Notes: generated by a model from the letters alone, not told the origin. 46,475 nucleotides of DNA from Siphonobacter sp. SORGH_AS_0500 (GCF_002838835.1 NZ_NHPP01000028.1:1-46475); one strand, 5' to 3'; counted from the stretch's first letter, positions 36,188 to 44,961 are shown. A program made the numbers and translations.

Positions 36188-37450
36188 ATGATGAAACTGA
36201 AAAATTCCAAATTTAGCCTCATTCTGCTGGGCATTGTGGCTCTGTTCATCGCAGTAGAATATTTCCGCCCTCGCCCCATTGACTGGACGCGTACGTACCG
36301 TAATGACCAGAAAATACCCTTTGCCGCTGAAGCTATTTTTGATTTATTACCCGGCCTTTTTCCCAGCCAGCCGGTTAAATCAGTACGGGTTCCTTTTTAT
36401 AATTTGGAAAAGGAAAACGAGTGGCCGCTGCGAAGTACCTATCTGTATATCAATGAGAATTCTACGTTTGAAACGCCCGATATTCGAGCTTTATTCCGAT
36501 TTATAAAGCGGGGTAATGTCGTGTTTTTATCGGCGAACAGTTTCCCGAAAGCCATTCTCGATACACTTCACCTGAAAACGGGGACGCATAACCTGATCGA
36601 TTTCAATCGGGCGTATCAGAGCCAGCAGGAGGCAGAAGAAAGTCAGGAGTCCTTTTACAACCGGTTTCGGCTGGATACGATGACTATTAATTTTCTAAAC
36701 CCAGTGTTTGCTCAGGCAGGGCAGGGGTATGTCATGGAAAAAGAAACGGCTGAAAACCATTTTATTACCACGGACTCTACCCGAATGGGAACAGCTTTGG
36801 GGGTAAACCAGCACGGGCAGTATAACTTTCTGCATTTTCGGCTGGGGAAGGGCGAGCTATTCCTGCATTCGGCTCCTGAAGTCTTTACGAACTATTATGT
36901 ATTAAAACAGGGTTCGGATAATTACGCCTTTAGAGCTTTGTCGTATTTACCTAACCTGCCGATTTATTACGATGAATACAGTAAACAGGGCCGCGAAGGT
37001 GAACAGAGTTTGTTACGTTTTCTCTTCACTACCCCAAGCCTGACCTGGGCTTATTACCTCACGCTGGCAGGGCTGGGATTATTCATGATTTTTGAAAGTA
37101 AACGCCGCCAACGGGTCATTCCGGTGATTGAACCCGTCAAAAATAAATCGCTGGAATTCGTAGAGACGGTGGGTCAGTTATATTACCAGCAGGCCGATCA
37201 CGCCTCGATTGCGGAGAAAAAAATTCAGTACTGGCTGGCGTATGTAAGACAGCGATTCAACATACCTACTACCGAACTGGATGAAGAATTTAAAGAAACC
37301 CTAACGGCCAAAAGTGGACTGGAGCGGTCCGAAATTGACCGTCTGTTGGGACGGATTGGTCAGGTACGATACTTTTCGGGAAATCTTCCTGAAAATCAGT
37401 TAGTAGACCTCAGCAATCAGATTGAACAATTTTATCAGCGTACGAAGTAA
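36188..37450 (+). CDS. DUF4350 domain protein
   Basis: 420 residues. A first membrane helix (SLILLGIVALFIAVEYF, about 10-26) precedes a DUF4350-type domain with a Rossmann-like beta-alpha pattern (FAAEAIFDLLPGLFPSQPVK, TPDIRALFRFIKRGNVVFLS). A second helix (SLTWAYYLTLAGLGLFMIFE, about 280-300) is followed by a cytosolic helical tail. Either of two tandem ATG codons (36188 or 36191) may be used. Its TAA overlaps the ATG of the next gene (TAATG), so the McrB-type ATPase is translationally coupled to it. Confidence 0.87.
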   Translation: MMKLKNSKFSLILLGIVALFIAVEYFRPRPIDWTRTYRNDQKIPFAAEAIFDLLPGLFPSQPVKSVRVPFYNLEKENEWPLRSTYLYINENSTFETPDIRALFRFIKRGNVVFLSANSFPKAILDTLHLKTGTHNLIDFNRAYQSQQEAEESQESFYNRFRLDTMTINFLNPVFAQAGQGYVMEKETAENHFITTDSTRMGTALGVNQHGQYNFLHFRLGKGELFLHSAPEVFTNYYVLKQGSDNYAFRALSYLPNLPIYYDEYSKQGREGEQSLLRFLFTTPSLTWAYYLTLAGLGLFMIFESKRRQRVIPVIEPVKNKSLEFVETVGQLYYQQADHASIAEKKIQYWLAYVRQRFNIPTTELDEEFKETLTAKSGLERSEIDRLLGRIGQVRYFSGNLPENQLVDLSNQIEQFYQRTK

Positions 37451-39150
37451 TGACAGACATTGAGGAGAAAATTAAGCGTATTCAGCAGATTGCTCAGTAT
37501 TTACAAACACTGGAAGCAGACGATGCGGCTTTATTTTCCCGATTGAATGAGATTCCAAAAGCTACCGTTGAGGAGTTACTGGAAGATTATAAACAAGTTA
37601 CTCAGAATTTTCAGCCCATTAACCTTTTACGCTACGAAGTATTAAATCAGCTTCAGGAAGAGCGTCCGCCGCTGAGTGCTCAGGACGTGGATTTTTACCG
37701 CGAACGAATCGAGCGGAAAGACACGGATTACTTTCTGAAATACGGCGTTAATGTCGTGGATGGTCTGGCTAATCATACCAAGAAAGATTCCTTTAGCCTG
37801 TACCGCAAACAGGGAAAGCATCTATACTTTCGATTATTATACACGCTCTTTTACCGGCGAATTGAGTCCCAAAAAATTCACCAGACTCTACAGGACATTG
37901 CCGAAACGATTGCTGACGAGCTCGGGATAGAGAAGTATAAAACCCACCACGTCGATTTTAGGGGTAGTACCAACATGGGTACGCTCAACTGCTGGTTAGC
38001 GTTGTTTCCTAAAAACTGTTCTTCGCACCGGCATTGTCACCATTTGTTTATTACTATCGAAGCAGAGGGACTAAAAGCAGGCTTATGGTCAGGAGAACAG
38101 AATAAACCTTCCTTTGAAGGATCTGTGCAGCGTTTTCATACCTACGAAACAGCTTTGGCCTTTCTGAAGCGTCTGAAAAGCGACTATTATGCCTGGAATC
38201 AGCGGGAGCTTCAACTTCAGGAGAAAGTAGCTTTGGTTCCGATGGAGGTAATCCAGCCAGCAGTAGTAGAAGAACCCGACGTTCCCTATGAAATACCGGC
38301 GTATACCCAGTCCGATGCTCAGGCTGAGTTATTTCTTTCGGACGAACGTTTCCGGGAGTTGCTGGAAGCCTTGCATTACAAGCAGAATGTAATCCTGCAA
38401 GGGCCGCCCGGAGTAGGTAAAACCTTCGTTGCCAAGCGGCTGGCTTATACCTTACTGGAACAAAAAGACGAAAGCCGAATCGAAACGATTCAGTTTCATC
38501 AGTCCTACGCTTACGAAGATTTTCTACAGGGTATTCGCCCGGACGGCGGCGGAAATTTCTATTTACGTAATGGTGTTTTTTATGAATTCTGTCAGCGAGC
38601 CCGTCAGTCAACGCAACCTTTTGTCTTCATCATTGATGAGATTAATCGAGGAAATCTGAGTCGGATTTTTGGTGAAGTATTTCAACTCATCGAAAGCGAC
38701 AAACGAGGTCCCGAAAATGCCATTACCCTGACTTATTCGGAAGAGCGTTTCTACGTTCCGGCAAATGTATATTTGATTGGCACCATGAACACCGCCGACC
38801 GTTCGCTGGCATTGGTGGATTATGCCTTACGCCGTCGTTTTGCCTTTGCAGACTTATCCCCAGAGTTTGGGGCTGATTTTCAGAAGCATTTGGAAAATCA
38901 GAACGTATCTACAGGAGTTATCCACAAATTAGTGGATAAAATAAAAGTTATCAACGAAGTTATCCACAATGATCGGCAGTTGGGCGGTGGATATCTCATT
39001 GGACATAGCTACTTCACCCATCCGCAGGAGCCTTTTCAGGAATGGTATAAGCGGATTATTAAACTAGAAATCGCTCCGTTACTACGGGAATACTGGTTTG
39101 ATCAGCCCGAATTGGCGGAAGAATACATCCAGTTTTTGTTGAAGGAATAG
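37450..39150 (+). CDS. McrB-type AAA+ ATPase, orphan (no McrC)
   Basis: 566 residues. The AAA+ module (about 295-560) has Walker A GPPGVGKT (Gly318-Thr325), the McrB-specific FHQSYAYEDFLQGIRP (from Phe349), Walker B and McrB signature FIIDEINRGNLSRIFGEVF (Asp396 in the DE), sensor 1 GTMNTADRSLALVDYALRRR (from Gly444). The N-terminal 290 residues are coiled-coil (1-60) and then an unrecognised alpha/beta domain (about 75-230, with FRGSTNMGTLNCWLALFPKN); it may be a distant MrcB_N (DUF3578) form. McrB normally works as a GTPase with the nuclease McrC, whose gene follows it; here the following 470 bases hold only repeats and then thrC. It overlaps the DUF4350 gene by one base. A MoxR ATPase usually has this place, so it may serve a MoxR-like remodelling role; this is inference. 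Confidence 0.85.
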   Translation: MTDIEEKIKRIQQIAQYLQTLEADDAALFSRLNEIPKATVEELLEDYKQVTQNFQPINLLRYEVLNQLQEERPPLSAQDVDFYRERIERKDTDYFLKYGVNVVDGLANHTKKDSFSLYRKQGKHLYFRLLYTLFYRRIESQKIHQTLQDIAETIADELGIEKYKTHHVDFRGSTNMGTLNCWLALFPKNCSSHRHCHHLFITIEAEGLKAGLWSGEQNKPSFEGSVQRFHTYETALAFLKRLKSDYYAWNQRELQLQEKVALVPMEVIQPAVVEEPDVPYEIPAYTQSDAQAELFLSDERFRELLEALHYKQNVILQGPPGVGKTFVAKRLAYTLLEQKDESRIETIQFHQSYAYEDFLQGIRPDGGGNFYLRNGVFYEFCQRARQSTQPFVFIIDEINRGNLSRIFGEVFQLIESDKRGPENAITLTYSEERFYVPANVYLIGTMNTADRSLALVDYALRRRFAFADLSPEFGADFQKHLENQNVSTGVIHKLVDKIKVINEVIHNDRQLGGGYLIGHSYFTHPQEPFQEWYKRIIKLEIAPLLREYWFDQPELAEEYIQFLLKE

Positions 39151-39211
39151 CTAGGCTATGTCGCTACTTTCGAAAGCGGCTGTAAGGGATTTATACTTTC
39201 GAAAAGCAACG

Positions 39212-39253
39212 ATAACCACCTCTTACCCAGACGTGATGAAGTCGCGTCTCTAC
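39212..39253 (+). repeat. GACGC dispersed repeat, copy
   Basis: Reads AACCACCTCTTACCCAGACG, then TGATGAAGTCGCGTCTCTAC: same consensus as copies at 30622-30664 (inverted) and 46058-46165. Confidence 0.7.
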
Positions 39254-39275
39254 ATTACAGAAAAAAACATCTACC

Positions 39276-39305
39276 CGCAGTCGCTCGGCTTTGCCGAGTG
39301 ACTGC
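39276..39305 (+). repeat. REP-like palindrome, copy
   Basis: CGCAGTCGCTCGGC-TTT-GCCGAGTGACTGC, a near-perfect palindrome matching the reverse complement of the copy at 32409-32431. Remaining bases in 39151-39525 show no gene. Confidence 0.7.
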
Positions 39306-39525
39306 TAACCTAAGCTACCGTGCCAAGCACAGACCTTCGATCGCATTCGTGCACGAACAAGAAATAGCGGTTGTAACTAGCTTGACCCACTCCCGATATC
39401 CCCAGGTTTCGGAGTTATCCACAGTTAGTATGCTTGGTGGTTTCATTAAAAAACCAAACTCTATTTGGCAAGCCCGAGGGAAAACTCGAATTTTGCGGCT
39501 CTAATACTAAAATAGTTACTGGTTT

Positions 39526-39601
39526 CAGTGGAAAGTCTTTCGATGAAAGCTGCTGCGAGTTGAGTTCCGACCCCAATTACTTAGGACTTAGACTTCCACT
39601 G
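39526..39601 (+). promoter_or_regulatory. Inverted repeat and mini-frame in the thrC leader
   Basis: CAGTGGAAAGTC (39526-39537) and GACTTCCACTG (39591-39601) pair with one bulge and enclose 53 nt. Four bases later a 6-codon frame (ATG 39605, MKSKLG) ends in ATGA overlapping the thrC start. This could be a leader structure; no known threonine attenuator was recognised. Confidence 0.35.
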
Positions 39602-39621
39602 ATTATGAAAAGCAAACTCGG

Positions 39622-40920
39622 ATGAATCTGTATTCCACCAAACACCAGAGTCCAGACGTTAGTCTTGAAGAGGCTGTTTTCCGGGGACTTCCCCCTGATA
39701 ATGGTCTATATATGCCCGACCATATTCCCACGCTTCCTCTTTCGTTTTTTGAGAATATTCAGAATCTGTCCTTAACCGAGATTGCTCTGGAGGTTTCAAA
39801 AGCATTAATTGGTGATGATATCCCGGAAGCGGATTTAAAGCGAATCATTGACCAGTCCATTACCTTTGATGCTCCCGTCGTTGCGGTGGAACCTGACACC
39901 TATGTGCTGGAATTATTCCACGGTCCTTCCATGGCGTTCAAGGATTTTGGTGGTCGCTTTATGGCTTCACTGATGTCATACTTCCTGGAAAAATCAGCGA
40001 AGGAAATTCATATTCTGGTGGCTACTTCGGGTGATACGGGTGGTGCTGTTGCTCAGGGTTTTTACCAAACACCCGGTATCAAAGTAACGATTCTTTACCC
40101 CAGTGGAAAGGTTTCCGACATTCAGGAGAAGCAGTTAACTACGCTTGGAGCCAACGTAACGGCTCTGGAAGTAGACGGTACGTTTGATGATTGCCAGCGA
40201 CTGGTAAAAGAAGCATTTCTGGACGCTGATTTACGAGCGAAGTTCAATCTGGCTTCGGCTAATTCCATTAATATTAGCCGCTTGATTCCGCAGTCATTTT
40301 ATTACTTCAATGCCTACGCCCGCCTGAAACACTTGGGTAAACCCTTAGTGTTCTGTGTGCCTAGTGGTAATTTTGGTAATCTTTCGGCGGGGATTATTGC
40401 GTATCGGATGGGTCTGCCCGTTCGCAAATTTATTGCCGCTACGAATAGCAATCACATCGTTCCTGACTATCTGGCAACGGGTACCTTTGAACCAAAACCT
40501 TCGCAGGAAACGATTTCTAACGCGATGGACGTGGGTAACCCCAGTAACTTCCCCCGTTTATTACTCTTGGGGGGTGGCGATTGGGAAAGCGTAAAAAATC
40601 TGGTTACGGGTGTGTGGTATGACGATGCGAAAACGCAGGATACCATTCGTCGGGTGTACGAAAACACGGCTTACCTCGTTTGTCCGCACACTGCCATTGC
40701 TTACCAGGGACTGAAAGACGTGGTTGCTGAAATGAATGAGGACGTAACGGGTGTGTTCCTGTCGACTGCTCATTACGCTAAATTCCTTCCAACGATGGAA
40801 GCAACCTTAGGAACGACTTTACCCGTACCAGAGCGTCTGGCGGAGTTACTGGACAAACCTAAAGTAGCCACACCCATGACTACCACTTTCGCCGATTTTA
40901 AGGCGTATTTGTTGCAATAA
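39622..40920 (+). CDS. thrC: Threonine synthase
   Basis: A PLP enzyme making L-threonine from O-phospho-homoserine, last step of the pathway. 432 residues, the usual length for the bacterial short form. The N-terminus MNLYSTKHQSPDVSLEEAVF and GLPPDNGLYMPD are typical. The PLP Lys is Lys107 in HGPSMAFKDFGG; other motifs are VATSGDTGGAVA, LASANSINISRLIPQSFYYF and VPSGNFGNL. thrA and thrB, its usual partners, are not adjacent; the gene stands alone with a long leader and its own terminator. Confidence 0.95.
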   Translation: MNLYSTKHQSPDVSLEEAVFRGLPPDNGLYMPDHIPTLPLSFFENIQNLSLTEIALEVSKALIGDDIPEADLKRIIDQSITFDAPVVAVEPDTYVLELFHGPSMAFKDFGGRFMASLMSYFLEKSAKEIHILVATSGDTGGAVAQGFYQTPGIKVTILYPSGKVSDIQEKQLTTLGANVTALEVDGTFDDCQRLVKEAFLDADLRAKFNLASANSINISRLIPQSFYYFNAYARLKHLGKPLVFCVPSGNFGNLSAGIIAYRMGLPVRKFIAATNSNHIVPDYLATGTFEPKPSQETISNAMDVGNPSNFPRLLLLGGGDWESVKNLVTGVWYDDAKTQDTIRRVYENTAYLVCPHTAIAYQGLKDVVAEMNEDVTGVFLSTAHYAKFLPTMEATLGTTLPVPERLAELLDKPKVATPMTTTFADFKAYLLQ

Positions 40921-40939
40921 CCCTTTCCCAATGTATAGT

Positions 40940-40968
40940 GAAGAGCCGGGCGAAAGTCCGGCTCTTTC
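40940..40968 (+). terminator. thrC terminator
   Basis: GAAGAGCCGG pairs with CCGGCTCTTTC around an 8-nt loop, 19 bases past the stop. Confidence 0.8.
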
Positions 40969-41124
40969 GTTTGTATTAAGTAGTAACAGCTCTGGGAAAT
41001 TGAGTCTTGACCGTGTATAGCAGTCAACGAAAAGTAAGTTAAGGTAATAAATAGAAAGAAAAGTGGGAATTTTTTCCCCAAAAAGCACCTTGTTATTCGT
41101 TTGGTATCACTTTTTGATTTTAAT

Positions 41125-41286
41125 AACCTGTTCGTCAACCTGAGACAAAACTTGAAATTTATCACCACGTTCAACCAATCATTTATTCAGTACATCAACC
41201 TACAATTGAAATTTATAATCCAACCTACGTTTTATTAATTATTAAAATTATCTTTTCAACCTGTCATTATCATTCAATCCAACCTA
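41125..41286 (+). promoter_or_regulatory. Array of AACCT words upstream of the lipoprotein gene
   Basis: AACC begins at 41125, 41137, 41173, 41197, 41222, 41258 and 41281, mostly as CAACCTAC/G. Intervals are 12, 36, 24, 25, 36 and 23 bases, all near multiples of 12. Two copies are longer and nearly identical (CCAACCTACGTT at 41220 and 41279). The array lies in the otherwise gene-free stretch 40969-41300. Confidence 0.45.
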
Positions 41287-41300
41287 CGTTATTTTTTGCC

Positions 41301-41777
41301 ATGAAAAAGAGTTTGATGACCATTAGTGCTGCTTTGCTGGTGAGTGCTTTTACGCTCACTTCCTGCGAAGAAAAACCAAAAAGTGCTCGTGAAGATTTAG
41401 CCGAAGCTCAGGAAGACGCTCGTGAAGAAAAGGCTGAAATCAACAAAGATCTGGCAGAGGCAGAAAATGATGCAGCAGCCAAGAAAGCGGAAGTAAATGC
41501 TGAATTGAAAGACGAGGAGCGGGAATTCATGGCTCGTATGGAAGCTCAACGAGATAACATTGATGCCGAGCTGAAACAGATTAACGCAAGAATTGATGAA
41601 ACCAAGGGCGAAGAGAAAGCTCGCTGGGAAGCTCGAAAAGACCGTCTCGAAAAACGTAAAGACAAAATCGAAGACGATATGGACGAACTCAAAGGCGGTT
41701 TGAAACGCGACTGGAAATCGTTCAAATCAGACGTTGAAAAGACGTTTGATGATGTAAAGAAAGACTTGAAAAACTAA
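41301..41777 (+). CDS. Coiled-coil lipoprotein
   Basis: 158 residues with a lipoprotein signal ending LTSC (Cys22) and then almost only Glu, Lys, Asp, Ala in heptad-like order: several long helices (KSAREDLAEAQEDAREEKAE, DAAAKKAEVNAELKDEEREF, WEARKDRLEKRKDKIEDDMD). It is probably a periplasmic, membrane-anchored helical rod. No enzyme motif. It shares strand and closeness (40 bases) with a YtxH protein, so both may belong to an envelope-stress unit; that is inference. Upstream is the AACCT array. Confidence 0.8.
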   Translation: MKKSLMTISAALLVSAFTLTSCEEKPKSAREDLAEAQEDAREEKAEINKDLAEAENDAAAKKAEVNAELKDEEREFMARMEAQRDNIDAELKQINARIDETKGEEKARWEARKDRLEKRKDKIEDDMDELKGGLKRDWKSFKSDVEKTFDDVKKDLKN

Positions 41778-41817
41778 ATATATCATTCGAGTTAATTCAA
41801 GGTAAAACCATTCAACC

Positions 41818-42087
41818 ATGGCTAAAAACAGTTTATTAGGATACGCAGCTGCCGGAGCGGTAGGCGTACTGATTGGAATCGTAGTTGCTCCTGAAAAAGG
41901 CAGTAAAAATTTCAAAAGCGTAAAGCGTTTCATTAACGATTGGGCAACCAAGATGCTGGATGAAATTCAGGCTGGTAAAGACAACCTGGAAGATTACGCA
42001 GATGAAGCTCGCGACAAAGCATTTGAACTAAAAGGAAAAGCACAGGCGAAAGCTGAGGATTTTGCTGATGATGTTCGTCATACGTAG
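41818..42087 (+). CDS. YtxH-domain protein
   Basis: 89 residues. The glycine-rich hydrophobic start (LLGYAAAGAVGVLIGIVVAP, about 6-25) followed by EKGSKNFKSVKRFINDW is the YtxH pattern (helix plus AP..G..); the rest is a charged amphipathic helix (LEDYADEARDKAFELKGKAQ). YtxH proteins are small membrane-associated stress proteins of unknown mechanism. Starts 40 bases after the coiled-coil lipoprotein stop and is closed by a long bidirectional hairpin. Confidence 0.85.
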   Translation: MAKNSLLGYAAAGAVGVLIGIVVAPEKGSKNFKSVKRFINDWATKMLDEIQAGKDNLEDYADEARDKAFELKGKAQAKAEDFADDVRHT

Positions 42088-42134
42088 CTGACGCAAAATC
42101 GGATGTTAACAAATCTTTCTCTTAAGAGAGGCTG

Positions 42135-42194
42135 TTTATCCAATCCATAAAAAACGTAGCTTGCTTACCGGTTTTTTTTATTGGATTGGATAAA
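42135..42194. terminator. Long bidirectional terminator hairpin
   Basis: TTTATCCAATCC pairs with GGATTGGATAAA over 12 bp, with inner A-run and T-run arms (TAAAAAAC/GTTTTTTTTA). It separates the convergent YtxH gene and thiamine receptor gene. Confidence 0.8.
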
Positions 42195-42199
42195 TGATG

Positions 42200-44633
42200 T
42201 TAGAACTTGATTCCTATTGCCGCCAGGAAGTTAAATCCGGCTTGTGGATAGTAATAATTTTCAGTAGTAAACTGTCCTCTGATGTATAGCTGAACGTATA
42301 GCCATTCGATTCATAAAGTCTATTGAAAACGTTATTGAGCAGTAAACTCAGGTTTATTTCCTTCACAAATTTGGGCTTAATGCTATAAATCGCCCGAATA
42401 TCGTTTGTGAAGTAACTGGTTAACTTACGGTTTTCATCCTGCGTATTATCTAGGTATTGTTTTCCTACGTACTTCGCCAGCCAGCCTAATTCCAGGTTTG
42501 TAACGGGCTTCCACAGTAACTGTCCACCGGCAATGACATTAGGAGAAAATGAGATGTCCGTATTATTGAAAGTAGCCTGCGTTTGGGTAGGACGACCCAA
42601 TGCGTCGTACACATCGTAATTATCGTAATAAGCCGTAAACGTCTTGATTTTATTCCGGCTAAAAGTTGCGTTTGCATTCAGCGTAAGTGTTTTCGTGAAT
42701 TGAAACGCTCCTTCTACTTCAATACCAGAGCGGTAACTCTTGCCCGCGTTCGTTCGCGTGGGGCTTCCTACGTCATTCAGCTTTCCCGTTAACACGAGCT
42801 GATCGCGGTAATTCATGTAATAGCCATTTACATTCAAAGCCAGCTTCCCGGACTGGTATCGATACCCAGCTTCCCAATCTTGCAACCCTTCCGCCTTGGG
42901 GCGACTCTGGATCGTAGATTGCGTATAATCGTCGCGGTTAGGTTCCCGGTGAGCTACGCTAAAGGAGGCATAAGCGGAGTGATGCTCATTGATCTGATAA
43001 TTCAGTCCAAGTTTAGGATTGAAGAAACGAAGAGCCGCCTGCTGCTGCGTGTTTTGACCGAGGCTTCCAATCCCGTAAAAATCATAGTTTACTTTTCGGA
43101 ATTGAGCATCCGCAAAGACATTGAGTTGTTCGGTTAACTGGTAATACGCTTTAGCGTAAAAGTTAAGATCGGTTTTACTAGCGTCGTCTTCGTAATAACG
43201 CGTACGAATGTTAGAGTTACTCGCAAAACGGGCCCAGATGACTTCCCCAAAATGTTTGCCAGTGTACTTATTCCAGCCCCCACCAATATTCACTTTCAGC
43301 TTTTTGAAGGAATCATAATCAAAGGAGAAGACCGTCCCGTAGAAATCATTATCCAGCCATTTCCGACGAATTAACGTCGTAGTGTCTATCGTAACTCCAC
43401 CAATGACTACGGGTAATAAGCCATAATCGCTTAGGTTTTGCTTAGGCTTGTATTCCTCGAAATACCCACGGCCTTTGGTGTAATGCAGGTTGAAATTGAA
43501 GGTCCAGTTGCGGCTCAACTGATGGGAGCTTAGCAACTGATAGTTATCCTGCTGATAGTTATCCGTCTGATTATCGTAAGTAAATTCGTTATACGTCCGA
43601 TTGGTTTTTAGCAACGCTTCAGGTACGCCATTCCAGGCCTGATAGGTTTTTTCAATACCGGAGAAAACATTCAGACGAACGAACGATTTCTTGCCAAAGT
43701 AAGCCCCTGACAGATAAAACGATTTGAGATTAGAACCCGCCCGGTCAATGTATCCATCGGAAGTAAGTCGGGATAAACGGGCATCAACGGTGAACTTGCC
43801 GTTAATTAGGCCGGAACCAACCAGAACATTATTCTTGATGGTATGAAAAGAACCCACACTGTGGTTCGTTTCAGCGTAAGCTCCTTGCGAAATTCATTGG
43901 TTTGTACGTTTACGGTCGCCCCGAAAGCACCTGCTCCGTTAGTAGAAGTTCCCACCCCCCGCTGAATCTGAATGCTGGTGGTACTACTGGCAAAATCGGG
44001 CATGTTTACCCAGAACAAACCCTGACTTTCGGCATCATTATAAGGAATGCCATTCAACGTTACATTAATGCGGGTGGCATCCGAACCGCGAATGCGAAAG
44101 CCCGTATAGCCAATGCCCGCTCCAGCTTCGCTTGTACTAACTAGGGAAGGCTGAAAGTTCAATAATACGGGTAAATCCTGTCCTAAGTTCTGCTTCTGAA
44201 TCTCTTCTCCACCGACATTGGTGAAAGCCATACCCGTCCGCTGATTGGCCCGTGTGGCTGAAACCACGACTTCATCGGCCATGTACGAACTACGAACCAA
44301 TGCGATCTGAAGTGGTTGTGACGGATCCAGATTAACGCGTTGTTTTTCGTAACCAAGGTAACTAACCTCCAGCGTTTGAGCAGTAGCGGGAAGATTACTT
44401 AAGGAGAAAGTACCGTCGGACTTCGTTGTTATGCCTCGCTGGGTTCCAATGACCCGAACACTAGCACCGGGTAAAGGCTGTCGGTCGGCAGCATCGATAA
44501 CCGTTCCGGTACTATTTTTCTGGGCATAAGTGGTGAAGGAAAGAAAGAAAAGACCGCACAGCAGGACTCTAAGGAAGGCCGTTGTGCTTCTTGCGGAAGT
44601 AATAAAAGTCGCATGCATAGGATGTAACGCCAA
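42200..44633 (-). CDS. TonB-dependent outer-membrane receptor for thiamine (TPP-riboswitch controlled), two apparent frameshifts
   Basis: The rebuilt protein has about 811 residues. Signal peptide (start at 44633 or, equally, MHATFIT at 44618; ends TTYAQ), CarboxypepD_reg domain (about 40-115, PLPGASVRVIG), plug (MADEVVVSATRANQRTGMAF; GFRIRGSDATRINVTLNGIP) and 22-strand-type barrel with C-terminal GIKF. Frame break 1 near 43890: AAGGAGCTTACG, restored with one G to give FRKEAYAETN. Break 2 near 42275: TCAGAGGACAG, restored with one G to SEGQFTTENYYYPQ; the true stop is then 42200-42202. The TPP riboswitch upstream identifies the substrate class as thiamine or its precursors. Function known from the family; direct evidence is the switch. 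Confidence 0.82.
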
Positions 44634-44742
44634 GCGACAGGTAAAGGGGCTGAATCCCGTCTGGGTTCAGTAATACTAGTAAATGAAACGATGGATGATG
44701 TGAAAATTCGGCGGACTATTGACAGTACATGCTGAATTTTCA

Positions 44743-44822
44743 ACGCTTTCCCTTCGACGGCATTATCCGTATCAGGTTCAATGGGTATGATCTCAGCCCG
44801 TTGGGTAGGGCACCCCTTTATG
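44743..44822 (-). ncRNA. TPP riboswitch (thi box)
   Basis: On the minus strand all conserved blocks occur in order: AAAGGGGTGCC (44809-44819), GGGCTGAGA (44791-44799), ACCTGAT (44771-44777), GGATAATGCCG (44758-44768) and AAGGGAAAG (44746-44754). Between it and the receptor gene lie inverted pairs, TGAAAATTC with GAATTTTCA (about 44700-44738), and CTGAACCC with GGGATTCAG, that could form the expression platform. Confidence 0.95.
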
Positions 44823-44834
44823 CGATCAGTAGAA

Positions 44835-44863
44835 CAAAGGTAGGCGTTTGTGTTTAGTTCAAA
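44835..44863 (-). promoter_or_regulatory. Promoter of the riboswitch-receptor transcript
   Basis: Minus strand TTTG (44860-44863), 17-nt spacer, TACCTTTG (44835-44842), placed just ahead of the riboswitch. Confidence 0.7.
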
Positions 44864-44961
44864 GGGTTAAAACCAATTTATTTTATAGGGTAATCGCCTG
44901 CGTTCCAACCTTTGGAAAGAATCTGGGGTCTTTAGATGGTCCTTCCATAACCTTACCTACC

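Noticed and set aside
39151..39621. McrC partner gene downstream of the McrB-type ATPase
   Set aside because: Only short frames over repeats are present; none has a PD-(D/E)xK nuclease pattern or the needed length.
39298..39625. Two 63-68-codon frames before thrC
   Set aside because: They start inside the REP-like repeat or on weak starts and have no conserved look; only the terminal 6-codon mini-frame is noted.
43902..44144. Rightward frames opposite the thiamine receptor
   Set aside because: Shadow frames of a conserved gene, without signals.
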